Below are positions 55,419-64,000 of a stretch of DNA of 64,000 nucleotides, piece by piece. The notes under the pieces are model-generated. The model did no database searches, had not been told where the DNA came from, and worked only from the letters and a program-made list of their open reading frames with translations. Source of the DNA: Hemerocallis citrina (Eukaryota > Streptophyta > Magnoliopsida > Asparagales > Asphodelaceae); the NCBI GenBank assembly GCA_017893485.1, contig CM030365.1, positions 44,014,458 to 44,078,457 of the forward strand. Reading direction: 5' to 3'. Numbering within the stretch: the first letter of the stretch is position 1; the number at the start of each line of letters is the position of its first letter. A program made the position numbers and the translations under genes.

Positions 55419-56857
55419 TGTTGGATCCTGTAGGCAAGGCAAGAAACACTAGAGGGGGGGGGGGGTGAATAGTGTTTTATTAAACTTAATTGTGGAATTT
55501 AAAAATTATCTTCTGTTCAGTCGACTTTAAAAAGAAGTTCAGTTGACTGAGGCGTCAGAGTAGAAGAGTATTTTAAAACTAGTCTGATAAGTCGACTTAA
55601 TACAGAGAGGCAGTCGACTTGCCAGAAGAGTTTCTGAGAAGATTGTAATACCAGTCTGATCAGTCGACTTAAGATGGGAATAGAGTCGACTTACCAGAAC
55701 AGTTTTGAGAGAATTGAAAAGCAAGTAATACAAGGTTCAAGAGATACAACCATAGAATACACACGATGTATCCTGGTTCGGTCCTCCCGACCTACATCCA
55801 GTCCGCAAGCAACCCACTTGAGATTTTTCATTATTATTGAAAAATGTACAAGAATACCCTACGACGTTAGACAGCAACCTTGTCCAATCCGTAGTCCTCT
55901 CTCACCACTAGAGAGAGCAACCCACTCTTCCACTAAGAGTGAAAACCTGACTCTACACCCTAGAGTCCTACTCTCCAACCGAGAGGAAAAGAAAACAATA
56001 AAATTGTTTACAATCAACTTATAGCCTTGTTGTGATTGTAATTTTGTACGTGGCTATTCGGTCAACTTCTGAATTCAATTCAAAACGAATTCAATGTTAT
56101 GTTGGATTGAACTCAGAGAACCAAGTCTTAAGAATTAGAGTGTATGGAAAGAAACTTTTTTGGTTTGAAAGTAAGAACACTTAAAACTTTTTCTCAAAAG
56201 GCTTAGGAACCCTTCCATGGTGATTCTAAGCCTCTATTTATGGAATAGAATCCCTGGAAGTTGTAAAAACAGTTCTTATAACTGTTTACAAATGGATATA
56301 TCTTTTTGAAATAAAAAAAAATCAAAATTTGAAATCAGAAATCTGTCAAAACGGCTTGAACAGTCGACTGGGTTGCCGTTATGAGTCGACTGGCCAGAAT
56401 TTGAAGAAGCTCAGACAGTTTTGTACAGGTACAATCGACTGGTCCTTAATGGCAGTCGACTGGTATCAACAGCTGACCTAGTTCAAACTATTTTGACTTT
56501 TATTTTTGAAAACCACACAGTTATAAAATTATATGTGAGTGTGTGTGTGACAAGGCTTTTACATCAATCTAAGACTCAACAAAATAAGATTACATTTGTT
56601 TTTACAAGACACACAACAAATAAAACATTGAAGCGTTAGTCTTGACTTGAGTCTTTAGTCTTGAGAGAAGCTTTAGCCATTGTCCTTATATGAAGCTTTG
56701 TTTGATCATTCTTCAGCTTTAGAACAACTTGCTTAATCAATTTGTTTTGATGCCTTTGTGTATCATACATGATAAACTTTTGATATAACCTGTAATATAT
56801 GAAAGGTAGCATAACAACTTTGCATTGTGTTGTAATCATCAAAATCAAGAATCAACA
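55419..56857 (-). repeat. LTR of element C inserted in copia B integrase
   Basis: A minus-strand LTR of about 1439 bp begins TGTTGATTCTTG after purine tract AAAAAGGGAAAGAA and ends CCTACAGGATCCAACA. It contains a G/C homopolymer near its end (55453-55464), three tandem units of about 72 bp (55518-55730) each with a pair of GTCGACT motifs, and two further motif pairs (56361/56383 and 56432/56453). Confidence 0.75.
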
Positions 56858-57218
56858 TTCTTTCCCTTTTTGATGATGACAACACAATAGCTTACAATAA
56901 TGGAAATAAATATTACAAAAGCTCACATGCTCCCCCTATGAAATGTACAACATGCATAGGTGTGAAAACATGCAAAATATGTACAAAATAACACAAAGCA
57001 ACACTAACACAAAGCAACACAAAGCTAGCTATATTTCTCCCCCTTTGTCATCAACAAAAAAATGGAGGAAAATAAACTACAAAAAGTACATAGTAAAATG
57101 ACAAACAAAGAAAAATTTATAGAAAGAGAATATTCTTAGTTCAAACGGTTACATAACAAAATAGAAAATGCAACAATAAGTAGGAAATACATAGAAAAAA
57201 TATAAAAACAGTAGCTCA
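56858..57218 (-). other. 3' untranslated region of element C
   Basis: On the minus strand this holds TTGATGACAAAGGGGGAG (about 57035-57052), CATAGGGGGAGCATG and TTGTCATCATCAAAAAGGG directly before the LTR. Repeats of this purine/GATGACAA type commonly precede the 3' LTR of plant copia-type elements. Confidence 0.65.
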
Positions 57219-58160
57219 TCAATCTTCATCATCTTCATCTTCGCCTCCATAAGAGGGAGGAGGAAACTGAGAAGTGAACAGGTGGGTAAGATGAGAAATA
57301 TTCAACTCAAGAACATCTTGACGATCCATTATATAATTGACAGCAAGATAAATACTGTGAGGATCATCAAAATCTGCTCGAGGACGAGAGGAACTAGAGG
57401 CTGAAGACCGACAGGCTGAAGTAGCTAAAGGGACCGGAGGGGAAGTCTTAGAAGGAGACCTAGGTGGAGAAGAGAGAAGCTTCATCCGTGCTAAACTTGC
57501 ACGATCAAAAGACTCATAGTGCTTTACTACATTTGTCTCAGCATCGAGATCAACACCATAAGCAAAAAAGACGCGAGTAAGAAGAGCACCAAAAGGAAGA
57601 AATAAAGTATGAGCCTTATGAAGCCTAGAGAAGATGACACGACCCCAATTGATATTAATTTTGCCGAATATTGCATAAACGGCTTGTTGCAACTCCATGG
57701 AATACTGATCATAACTCCCTGTTTTGGGAATGATATTGTATGATAGTATGCGTGCAACAAGTTTTGCAATAGGGGTAATGGACCTATTGGACATAAGAGG
57801 TCCATGATTCGGCAAATAAATTTTAGATAAAGTGGTGGCATCATCCATCTCAATTTCTCCGAAATCAAGCCCTTCATCATCTAAACCCAAAATAAGATTA
57901 ATTTTTTCGGAGGTAAGTTTCATTTTCTTATTTTTGACAGAAGTATAGATGAAAATCTCACTATCATCATCCGATTGAACAACCTTCATATTTGTATAAA
58001 ACAAATAGATGAGTTGAGGGTAGTAGTAGGGTTGATTTTCTAAGGACAAAAACTCATAAAGACAAAAATGTTGAAACAAAGGCATGAGATTAAACCTATC
58101 AAGATCGGAAATTTTTTGAAACAAAGGTATGATTGTTTGATTTTTGGGTTTAAAAAATTT
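57219..58160 (-). CDS. Element C ORF, putative plant transposon-type protein
   Basis: A long open frame of at least 301 codons ends at 57219. No ATG lies at its 5' side: it continues upstream (KFFKPKNQTIIPLFQKISDL) to the junction with repeat copy B near 58160, so the start has been cut off. The N-terminal half includes YYYPQLIYLFYTNMKVVQSD, IFIYTSVKNKKMKLTSEKIN and LILGLDDEGLDFGEIE, then PITPIAKL-like and LSYNIIPKTGSYDQYSMELQ; this resembles the putative plant transposon protein domain found with LTR elements. The C-terminus is Ser/Pro-rich (SSPPRSPSKTSPPVPLATSA) and ends in an acidic GGEDEDDED tail. The role is unknown. Confidence 0.6.
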   Translation of the reverse strand, partial: KFFKPKNQTIIPLFQKISDLDRFNLMPLFQHFCLYEFLSLENQPYYYPQLIYLFYTNMKVVQSDDDSEIFIYTSVKNKKMKLTSEKINLILGLDDEGLDFGEIEMDDATTLSKIYLPNHGPLMSNRSITPIAKLVARILSYNIIPKTGSYDQYSMELQQAVYAIFGKININWGRVIFSRLHKAHTLFLPFGALLTRVFFAYGVDLDAETNVVKHYESFDRASLARMKLLSSPPRSPSKTSPPVPLATSACRSSASSSSRPRADFDDPHSIYLAVNYIMDRQDVLELNISHLTHLFTSQFPPPSYGGEDEDDED

Positions 58161-58164
58161 TAAT

Positions 58165-59063
58165 TTGGTGATTTATTTGATGAGTTTTTTTATTGATTTT
58201 GATTTAAGGTGTACGCAAATGAGAGATGGATTATTTGGTGGCTTCAATTTGGGCTTCCAAATCATAGTAGGATAGGTAAGCTGACTAGCAACCTAAAATA
58301 ACTTGGTAAATATGCAACATTAATTTCTTTACTACATGAGAAAATACTATCGTGAAGTGTTTCCTTCACTGATTATTAGAAACCATGGATAACATAACAT
58401 ATAAGAACTTTTAGTGTATGTTTGGATATATAGGACTGGGATGACTGGAGTTTACCAGTGAAGGGTGCAAACTCTCCACTCAAGAATGACAGCTAAAGTA
58501 AATTTATTATTTATCCATTTTGATTTTTTTTATAAAGGTGCAATGGGGAGACAAAGTGGAGATAAAAGAAATGATTAACTTAGATTAGAGTTTTGAGAAC
58601 TTCATGTACCTTATTTTGGTTGAAATAATAATAAGAGGTATTTCAATTGCAAACTGAGTCTCAGACAAACAAATATTTAGATTATGTAGATACCTTCACA
58701 CATGCACTTGCATTACCATTGTATTTAGACATGCTCATAGTGGTTATGGGATTAGAGTAAGCTCTATAAAACCTATATGATAATGTCCTTGTATAACTAT
58801 TACAAGTATCTAAAAGTGATGCTGAAGTTAAAAAAAACTCTATGCAGTGTTTCTAACAAATTATATGCAATCCAGGTAAGTTCAAGTTAATGATCAAGAA
58901 GGCGATGGTTGAGCTTAATGGTAGATATATTGTTTTCTCATATAATATGTTTGCTACTTCAATTAATTTGCTGGACGTACAAAACTATTTTATATAATCA
59001 AACCAGATGCACCGTTCCGAAGTCATGCCATAGGCACGTGTCAACGGGAAAACCCAGTATGAG
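58165..59063 (+). repeat. Dispersed repeat copy B
   Basis: Second copy of the segment at 45070-45978, sharing GATTTATTTGATGAGTTTT, GGTGTACGCAA, AGAGATGGATTATTTGG, TATGTTTGGATATAT and the end GGCACGTGTCAACGGG. The terminal CTAGT of copy A reads CCAGT here. It interrupts element C, whose ORF ends abruptly at its left edge. Confidence 0.75.
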
Positions 59064-59695
59064 TATAAATATAAACGAAAAAAATATATAGTATCATAAA
59101 ATCAAAGCATATATAAAATGAATTTAAATATACTAAAATAAAAATTTTCAAATAAAACAGAAATAATAATAAAAGAAAATAATAGTCGTAATAATAATTT
59201 AATAATTAGTAAATAAAACTAATAAAATACATAAAAGTAATAGCAAAGATAAATGAGTAAACATAAAAGCACATAAAAATATGGACAAAAGTTTAAGAAT
59301 GAAAAATATGTAAGAAAAAATTAAAAGTTTAAGACTAAAGAAGGTTGATAAGATAATAATTATCAACGTGAATTAATAGTAGAAGAAGATAATTTTTGAA
59401 AGAAAAATTATTAAGCTTTAAAGATAAAAAGTTGTACAAAGAAAATACATGGTGAATAATAAAAGAGATAGTTAGTCGACCTAAAAGGTATCATGAACGC
59501 ATGTTCAAACCAACTATAGCACTCGTGATACAAAAGGAAAACATGCTTGCATACAATATCACATCAAAGCATACGATGAGAGTATAATGAATGCAAGTTC
59601 AAACCATAATATTCATGACTCCAAACTGACAATCACACATCTAATGTCCACCCTAATTTTGTTTCCCTTATTATTTTTATGCTACTTATTGAAGT
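59064..59695 (-). other. Leader remnant left of gypsy LTR D
   Basis: Very AT-rich, without ORFs. Being next to the primer site it should be the 5' leader of element D, but no gag is found before copy B begins. The element therefore lost its coding part. Confidence 0.45.
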
Positions 59696-59712
59696 TTGCT
59701 CTGATATCACTT
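59696..59712 (-). other. Primer binding site of element D (initiator tRNA-Met)
   Basis: The minus strand reads AAGTGATATCAGAGCAA directly after the LTR end at 59713. TATCAGAGC is the diagnostic core. It identifies 59713-62370 as a 5' LTR rather than a solo LTR. Confidence 0.75.
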
Positions 59713-62370
59713 TGTAATACTCCAAATTCCAAACATCGGAAATTCGTAGCACAAACATGATATTTACTACAATTTCGAACAAAATTACAAGGAATTCAAA
59801 TTTTTTTCATTAAATGTTATTCATTACAATACGCAACAAAAATTTACATTAAAAAAATACAATTTATAACATCAAACATCTTCAATTCTGCAATATCCAT
59901 CGACACCAAAGTCATCTTACGTCACTCGCTAATCTGCGTCCTGCAACTTAAGAACCGCGGGCACATCAGTTGAATGCAACTAACGCATGTTATAATACAA
60001 CGATTCCTCAATTTAACAATCACAAATTTGAATGCAAAAATTAAAAGTGACTATCCTAATTATGTCAGTGTGTGATATGAACCTAATAACTAATGCAAAC
60101 ACTCATGCTTACGATGCAACTCTAATGCGGCACTTGTTCAGAATCTATGCATCCCATACTATAAAGTTCCGAGGGCAAGCCCTGAACGTACTTCTCATTA
60201 TAGAGTTCAATCCATCGTTATGAAATCCTACTACGGTGAAAAGAACAAGGTTTAGACGCCCCAAGAGTATTGGTTCCAGTCCGGAGTACACCGCCCGACT
60301 ATATAGAATCCTCCTTGTGCAAACATCCCGCAAGCACCGCTTTAGCCTGAAAATACTGGAGATCCGTCTACCTTCCGCACGATTATTTATAATCCCGGAG
60401 TACACTGCCCGATCATTCATAGTCCCAAAAATAATTAAGACTCGTCTCACTCCACAGCAATTACAGTCCCGGGGTACATCTATAGTTCTGAAATACACCG
60501 CCTGACTATATAGAGTCACCCCGCTCATGTTTGCCCTGGCTTCATCACATCACCCTTTCGAGTGTCTGTCCTTAGTTCAGTTGTAATTATTATGATCAAG
60601 AGATAGCTTATCCGACCGGACTTAAAGCTAACTCACCAAGAACATTGGCCGACACTAACCACTTCTCAAAAATTTTATTCATCATAACTTGCAACCAAAA
60701 ATATATCTTACGCAAACCCAACTTGCAGTAAGATTTAATCGCAAATATTCTTTTAATTTAGATACAAAATCTCAAAAATAATTACATAAATATTTTACTG
60801 GTTTTAAGTTTCCAATTATCCCATAAAGTAAAGCTAAGACAAGGAAAAAAACAAATCAGTGAATAAAACAATTTGAGCCTCCAAAGAATCGAACCAGTGC
60901 ACGAGCCACCCGCTCTAAACAGCACCCAACAATCAAATTTCCAACTCACTGTTCGTGTAGAACTCTTCACAAAATTTTCTATATATTTTTGTCTACTGTT
61001 TTTAACATTTTAGAAAAGTTTCAAGGAAGAAAAAGGGCCCCCAAGGGCTCAAACCCGCGACCTGGACATTGTACACAGTGCCCAAACCCGAACGCACTAA
61101 CCTGGTTCTCCAGTCTCACTCACTATCTACATTAGGAACCAAAAAACTTTGAAATGTGAACTCTGTGTCTTTATATTCTAACTTCAATGAGCCAACCAAA
61201 ATTAGATCTTGCAAATTCTCTCACTTTCTCATAGTATACATACGATTTCTAGTAATTTCCAGAGAGTAACTCTATTTGAACTAGTATAATTAGGCATGAA
61301 GTTATGTATAAATCAATCTACATTCATTTAGCATCACCCTACCATACAAATTAAATACATCACCTGTCACAATCATGACTTAGAATTTCACACTAGTGAG
61401 ATAATCCTTAGAAGCAAATAATCAATTCAATAATTAGAATTTCTAGAGGGAAACTATATACAAATTTCGAAAGCATGAAATTTAATTAAATTTTATGAAA
61501 TCCTTAAACATGATCAACATTACACCAATTTCAACAAAATTATGAAAAACTTCAACACACATCCATTTCATGCCTAATTTTAACCCTCATGTACACATCT
61601 ACAAGTAGCATGAACAATTCTATAAAAGTACCAGAAATCTCGGGAACACCCACCTCTTTGATGTGTTCCAACAATTGAAACTCCTAGCAACAAATCTCTT
61701 AGCTTCCTCCCTTCCAAGAGCACTTCAAAGTTTGCAATTCTCTCCTCTAAAAGAAATTGGTCAGGATTCTCTTCCCTTCTTCTATATATATATATATTTT
61801 TTTTTTAAATGAGAGAGGAGAGTGGAGGGGTTTTTATTTACAAAAATAAATAATTACCCATGACTAAAAAAATAACCCCCCATTTCTCCATCACTTTGCT
61901 AAGCCCTTAAACAAATTCAAAATTTCCCTCTTCTAAAAAAATCTGGCCGGCCAAAATGTAGAGAAAAACATGGGTTCGCGATGGGTTTCAATGTGATGAA
62001 TTTCACTTTAAAATATTATTAACTGTTACTAAATTTTATTTACATATTCAACCCAAGTTAATATGAATTTAATAAAACTAGTTTAAATTAATTATAATAA
62101 GAAAAGTTTTATGCACATTTCATTAATTCTACATATACAATAATATAATCAACACGTGCATTTAAAAACACGTGTAAAGCATGTACCAATAAATATTCAT
62201 ATACAAAATAAATTCGAGAGGAAAGAAAAAATGTCCATAACAATCGAAATACAAAATATGTAAAAAATTTATATTAATAATGTTATGGATAAACAGGTAA
62301 CGGTACAAAATATATGTGCGTAACACATGTGGAGCAAAATTTTCATAACTCAATTTTGCAGGGTGTTACA
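59713..62370 (-). repeat. 5' LTR of gypsy element D
   Basis: The 2658-bp LTR has edges TGTAATACTCC and GGGTGTTACA. It contains repeats of a GGAGTACACCGCCCGACT-type motif (60275, 60394, 60470, 60488), a tRNA-like module (61045-61106), a microsatellite near 61782-61806 and two CACGTG motifs near its right edge (about 62154 and 62170). It shares the AACACCCACCT block (about 61645) with LTR X and element 2. Confidence 0.85.
61045..61106 (-). promoter_or_regulatory. tRNA-like A/B-box module in LTR D
   Basis: Minus-strand ACCAGGTTAGTGCGTTCGGG (61087-61106) is A-box-like and GGGTTTGAGCCC (61045-61056) B-box-like, starts 50 bases apart. A weaker B-box-like TGGTTCGATTC lies at about 60892-60902. The position about mid-LTR corresponds to the modules of element 2 although the sequence differs. 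Confidence 0.5.
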
Positions 62371-62545
62371 ACAACAAAGCCTTTTTCCTAGATAGTTGGG
62401 GTCAGCAATATGAACCCTGGTTGTCCATTATCTTCTGTAAATCCACCCAAGTAAATATAAATCTAGGATCTCATCTCCTTAAATTCCCTACGTAGCTTCG
62501 ACGTAATATTCAGAAAAGTTGTTTCCACTTGTTGAAGTGTTCATT
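62371..62545 (-). mobile_element. RTE LINE 3' end fragment
   Basis: Read on the minus strand the end is GGTTCATATTGCTGACCCCA then ACTATCTAGGAAAAAGGC, then TTTGTTGT, which matches the usual tail of plant RTE LINEs (ACCCCA...GGGA...GGCTTTGTTGTTG). It is abutted by the LTR D edge. No coding in this fragment. Confidence 0.55.
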
Positions 62546-62564
62546 GCTTCTCCTAGAGTCCTGC

Positions 62565-63948
62565 CTCCTGCTTTCATCTAATCTTCAGTGCACATGATCA
62601 TTTTCAGTGAATCCGGTTTCAAGCGATTCATGTAATCGGTTAAAACCCTTCCACTTGAAGAAAAAACACTTTCTATTGCAAATGCAGACACACGAGGGGT
62701 TAGTAGATCTCTAGCTATGTGTGAAAGAATTGGAAATAGAGTTTCATGCTCTTTTCACTATTGTAACACATCCATCCTAGCATTAGAACTCTCACTATCT
62801 TATGAATTATACAAGTTTAATTCATTAGGTGCATTAGTCCTAGATTTTTTAGATTGAATACGAGTTAGTAAATTTGGAGTGAGATCTTCTAATGTGCTCT
62901 TACTCTTACCTCTAGAAGAAGAAGAAGAAGAAGTTGATACACTAGTTTGTCATGTGGTACTACTAGATGCATAAGTTATATCACAAAAATCATACAAATT
63001 ATTCAATGTCAACTCAAATCGAGCTAAATAATTATTACATTTATATTGAGATTATTCTCCAAGTAAAGCAAAAAATATTTCAATCAAACTCTTCGTACCC
63101 ACTAATTTAATACGAGGATCCATTACAATAGCAATACAATATAACATAGGAGGAGGATTAAAATACTTCAAAAATTTATTATTAGCGGGAATAACAATAT
63201 GGCCAATGTAAGGATCCGAAATCATTTCTTGAAAAGTTTGCGTTATAGTAATTATTGAATTAAAAATACTTCTTAAGGTGGAATTATAGAATTTTGAAAA
63301 TTTCAAAGTTTTAGTCTTAAAAGGTTCCAAAAATTTTAATAAACTTTCAGAAAAATACCAAGAATCGGGAGACATTTGAAAATCTTCCATATTTCTTGCA
63401 ATACAAAAATCCTTTATAACCACTTTGTAATTAGTGACAACATTCAATAAGTCTAAAGTAGAATTTTATCGGTGTTTAACATTTCTAGGAAGTTTCCTAA
63501 AATGCATTCCATTAAGATTACACCATTCTTTGAATTGTTGATGCATAGTACCACTCAAAGCAATGAAATGTACAATATTTATAATTGCATTAACATATAG
63601 ATCGGCTATTTCAATGCATCTTATACACATAAATTAAGAATATGACATGCACATCTAACATGAAAAATTTAAAGATATGAAGGTGCTAAATGTTGAACTA
63701 ATGTAGTAATCGCACTAGTATTGTTGGAGGCATTATTAAAACTAATCAAAAAAATTTATCGCGAGTATGAAATAAATTTCATACTTCTAAAATACGTGTT
63801 GTGATAACCGAAGCACTATTGGTGTACGACAAAGCAGCAAGTGATATGATTCTCTTTTGAATAAGCCAATCACTATCGATCTAATGACAAATTATGTTCA
63901 TCATCGGAATATCGTTACAACCTTTCCAACAATCAGGCATTAACGATA
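62565..63948 (-). pseudogene. hAT transposase remnant
   Basis: Conceptual minus-strand reading, right to left: CWKGCNDIPMM, DSDWLIQKRIIS, RDKFF..., VIFLIYVYK-like blocks (RNase H-like transposase core with several stops); then an open part (63052-63447) with DFCIARNMEDFQMSPDSWYF, SESLLKFLEPFKTKT, YNSTLRSIFNSIITI and YCIAIVMDPRIKL; finally ETLFPILSHIARDLLTPRVS and AFAIESVFSSSGRVL, the hATC dimerisation domain with the S/A-x-E-x-x-FS motif. A cut-and-paste transposase, inactive here. Its right side is cut by the LTR at 63949. Confidence 0.82.
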
Positions 63949-64000
63949 CTGTAACACCCTGCAATATTGAGTAATGACAATTTTGTCATTGTGTGTTATG
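63949..64000. repeat. Edge of another LTR running out of the window
   Basis: TGTAACACCCTGCAATATTGAG is the same kind of LTR edge as GGGTGTTACA at 62370, in the inverse direction. It interrupts the hAT remnant. The left flank is GATAC. The rest is outside the window. Confidence 0.6.

Noticed and set aside
57527..57880. 117-codon minus-strand ORF within the element C ORF
   Set aside because: It is an alternative frame of the longer ORF and lacks independent features.
60145..60528. 127-codon minus-strand ORF with repeated AVYSG-like text in LTR D
   Set aside because: The protein repeat merely reflects the tandem GGAGTACACCGCC DNA motif of the LTR; no domain or start context supports a gene.
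62162..62353. 63-codon minus-strand ORF at the right end of LTR D
   Set aside because: It is AT-driven sequence inside the LTR edge; composition is Tyr/Phe/Ile/Leu-rich as expected by chance.

Overview
The window is nuclear DNA of a flowering plant. It is AT-rich and consists almost entirely of transposable elements nested in one another. I see no intact host gene; host-derived coding survives only as broken or captured exons. Plant assignment rests on the families present: Ty3/gypsy chromovirus-type elements with 2.3-4.5 kb LTRs primed by initiator tRNA-Met, Ty1/copia elements, a plant L1 LINE, RTE LINE remnants, hAT, CACTA and PIF/Harbinger elements, and plant-type exons (a GH5 mannanase with plant introns). 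The species cannot be named.

Layout. 1-24913 is a nest inside an old minus-strand LTR (LTR X: 1-126, 12449-12564, 24369-24913). LTR X was hit by element 1 (127-12448, plus strand, Ty3/gypsy with gag lost, itself split by a solo LTR at 3965-6276) and by element 2 (12565-24368, minus strand, young Ty3/gypsy with perfect AACTC target duplication and gag-pol broken by a few frameshifts). 26521-33991 is a near full-length minus-strand L1 LINE. 34774-36553 holds small DNA transposons (MITEs), a 58-bp tandem duplication and a 36-base G run. 37400-39600 has a decayed RTE LINE, an inverted-repeat structure and a CACTA-like terminus. 39840-40724 is the 3' part of an endo-mannanase gene, with a PIF/Harbinger-like element (40725-42032) inserted at its end; that element carries an exon resembling a chloroplast GDT1/PAM71-type protein. 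42280-43865 is the 3' end of one copia element. A dispersed repeat occurs at 45070-45978 and again at 58165-59063. 46190-47220 contains unrecognised spliced-gene exons. 47776-55418 is a second copia element split by a 4.5-kb solo LTR (48907-53415) that contains an eight-copy 184-bp satellite. 55419-58160 is a third LTR element, without pol, carrying one long ORF. 59696-62370 is another gypsy LTR with its primer site, followed by an RTE 3' end, a decayed hAT transposase and the first bases of another LTR.

Themes worth attention: (i) three sequence-distinct copia-type LTRs carry palindromic decamers related to CAGTCGACTG arranged as pairs with starts 20-22 nt apart; (ii) several gypsy LTRs contain tRNA-like A-box/B-box modules inside the LTR; (iii) a 57-nt piece of initiator tRNA-Met is embedded in element 1 just downstream of its tRNA-Met primer site and stops near the position of the m1A58 modification; (iv) a strictly periodic 184-bp satellite sits inside a solo LTR. 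Everything here was read by eye; similarity statements are pattern recognition, not search results.
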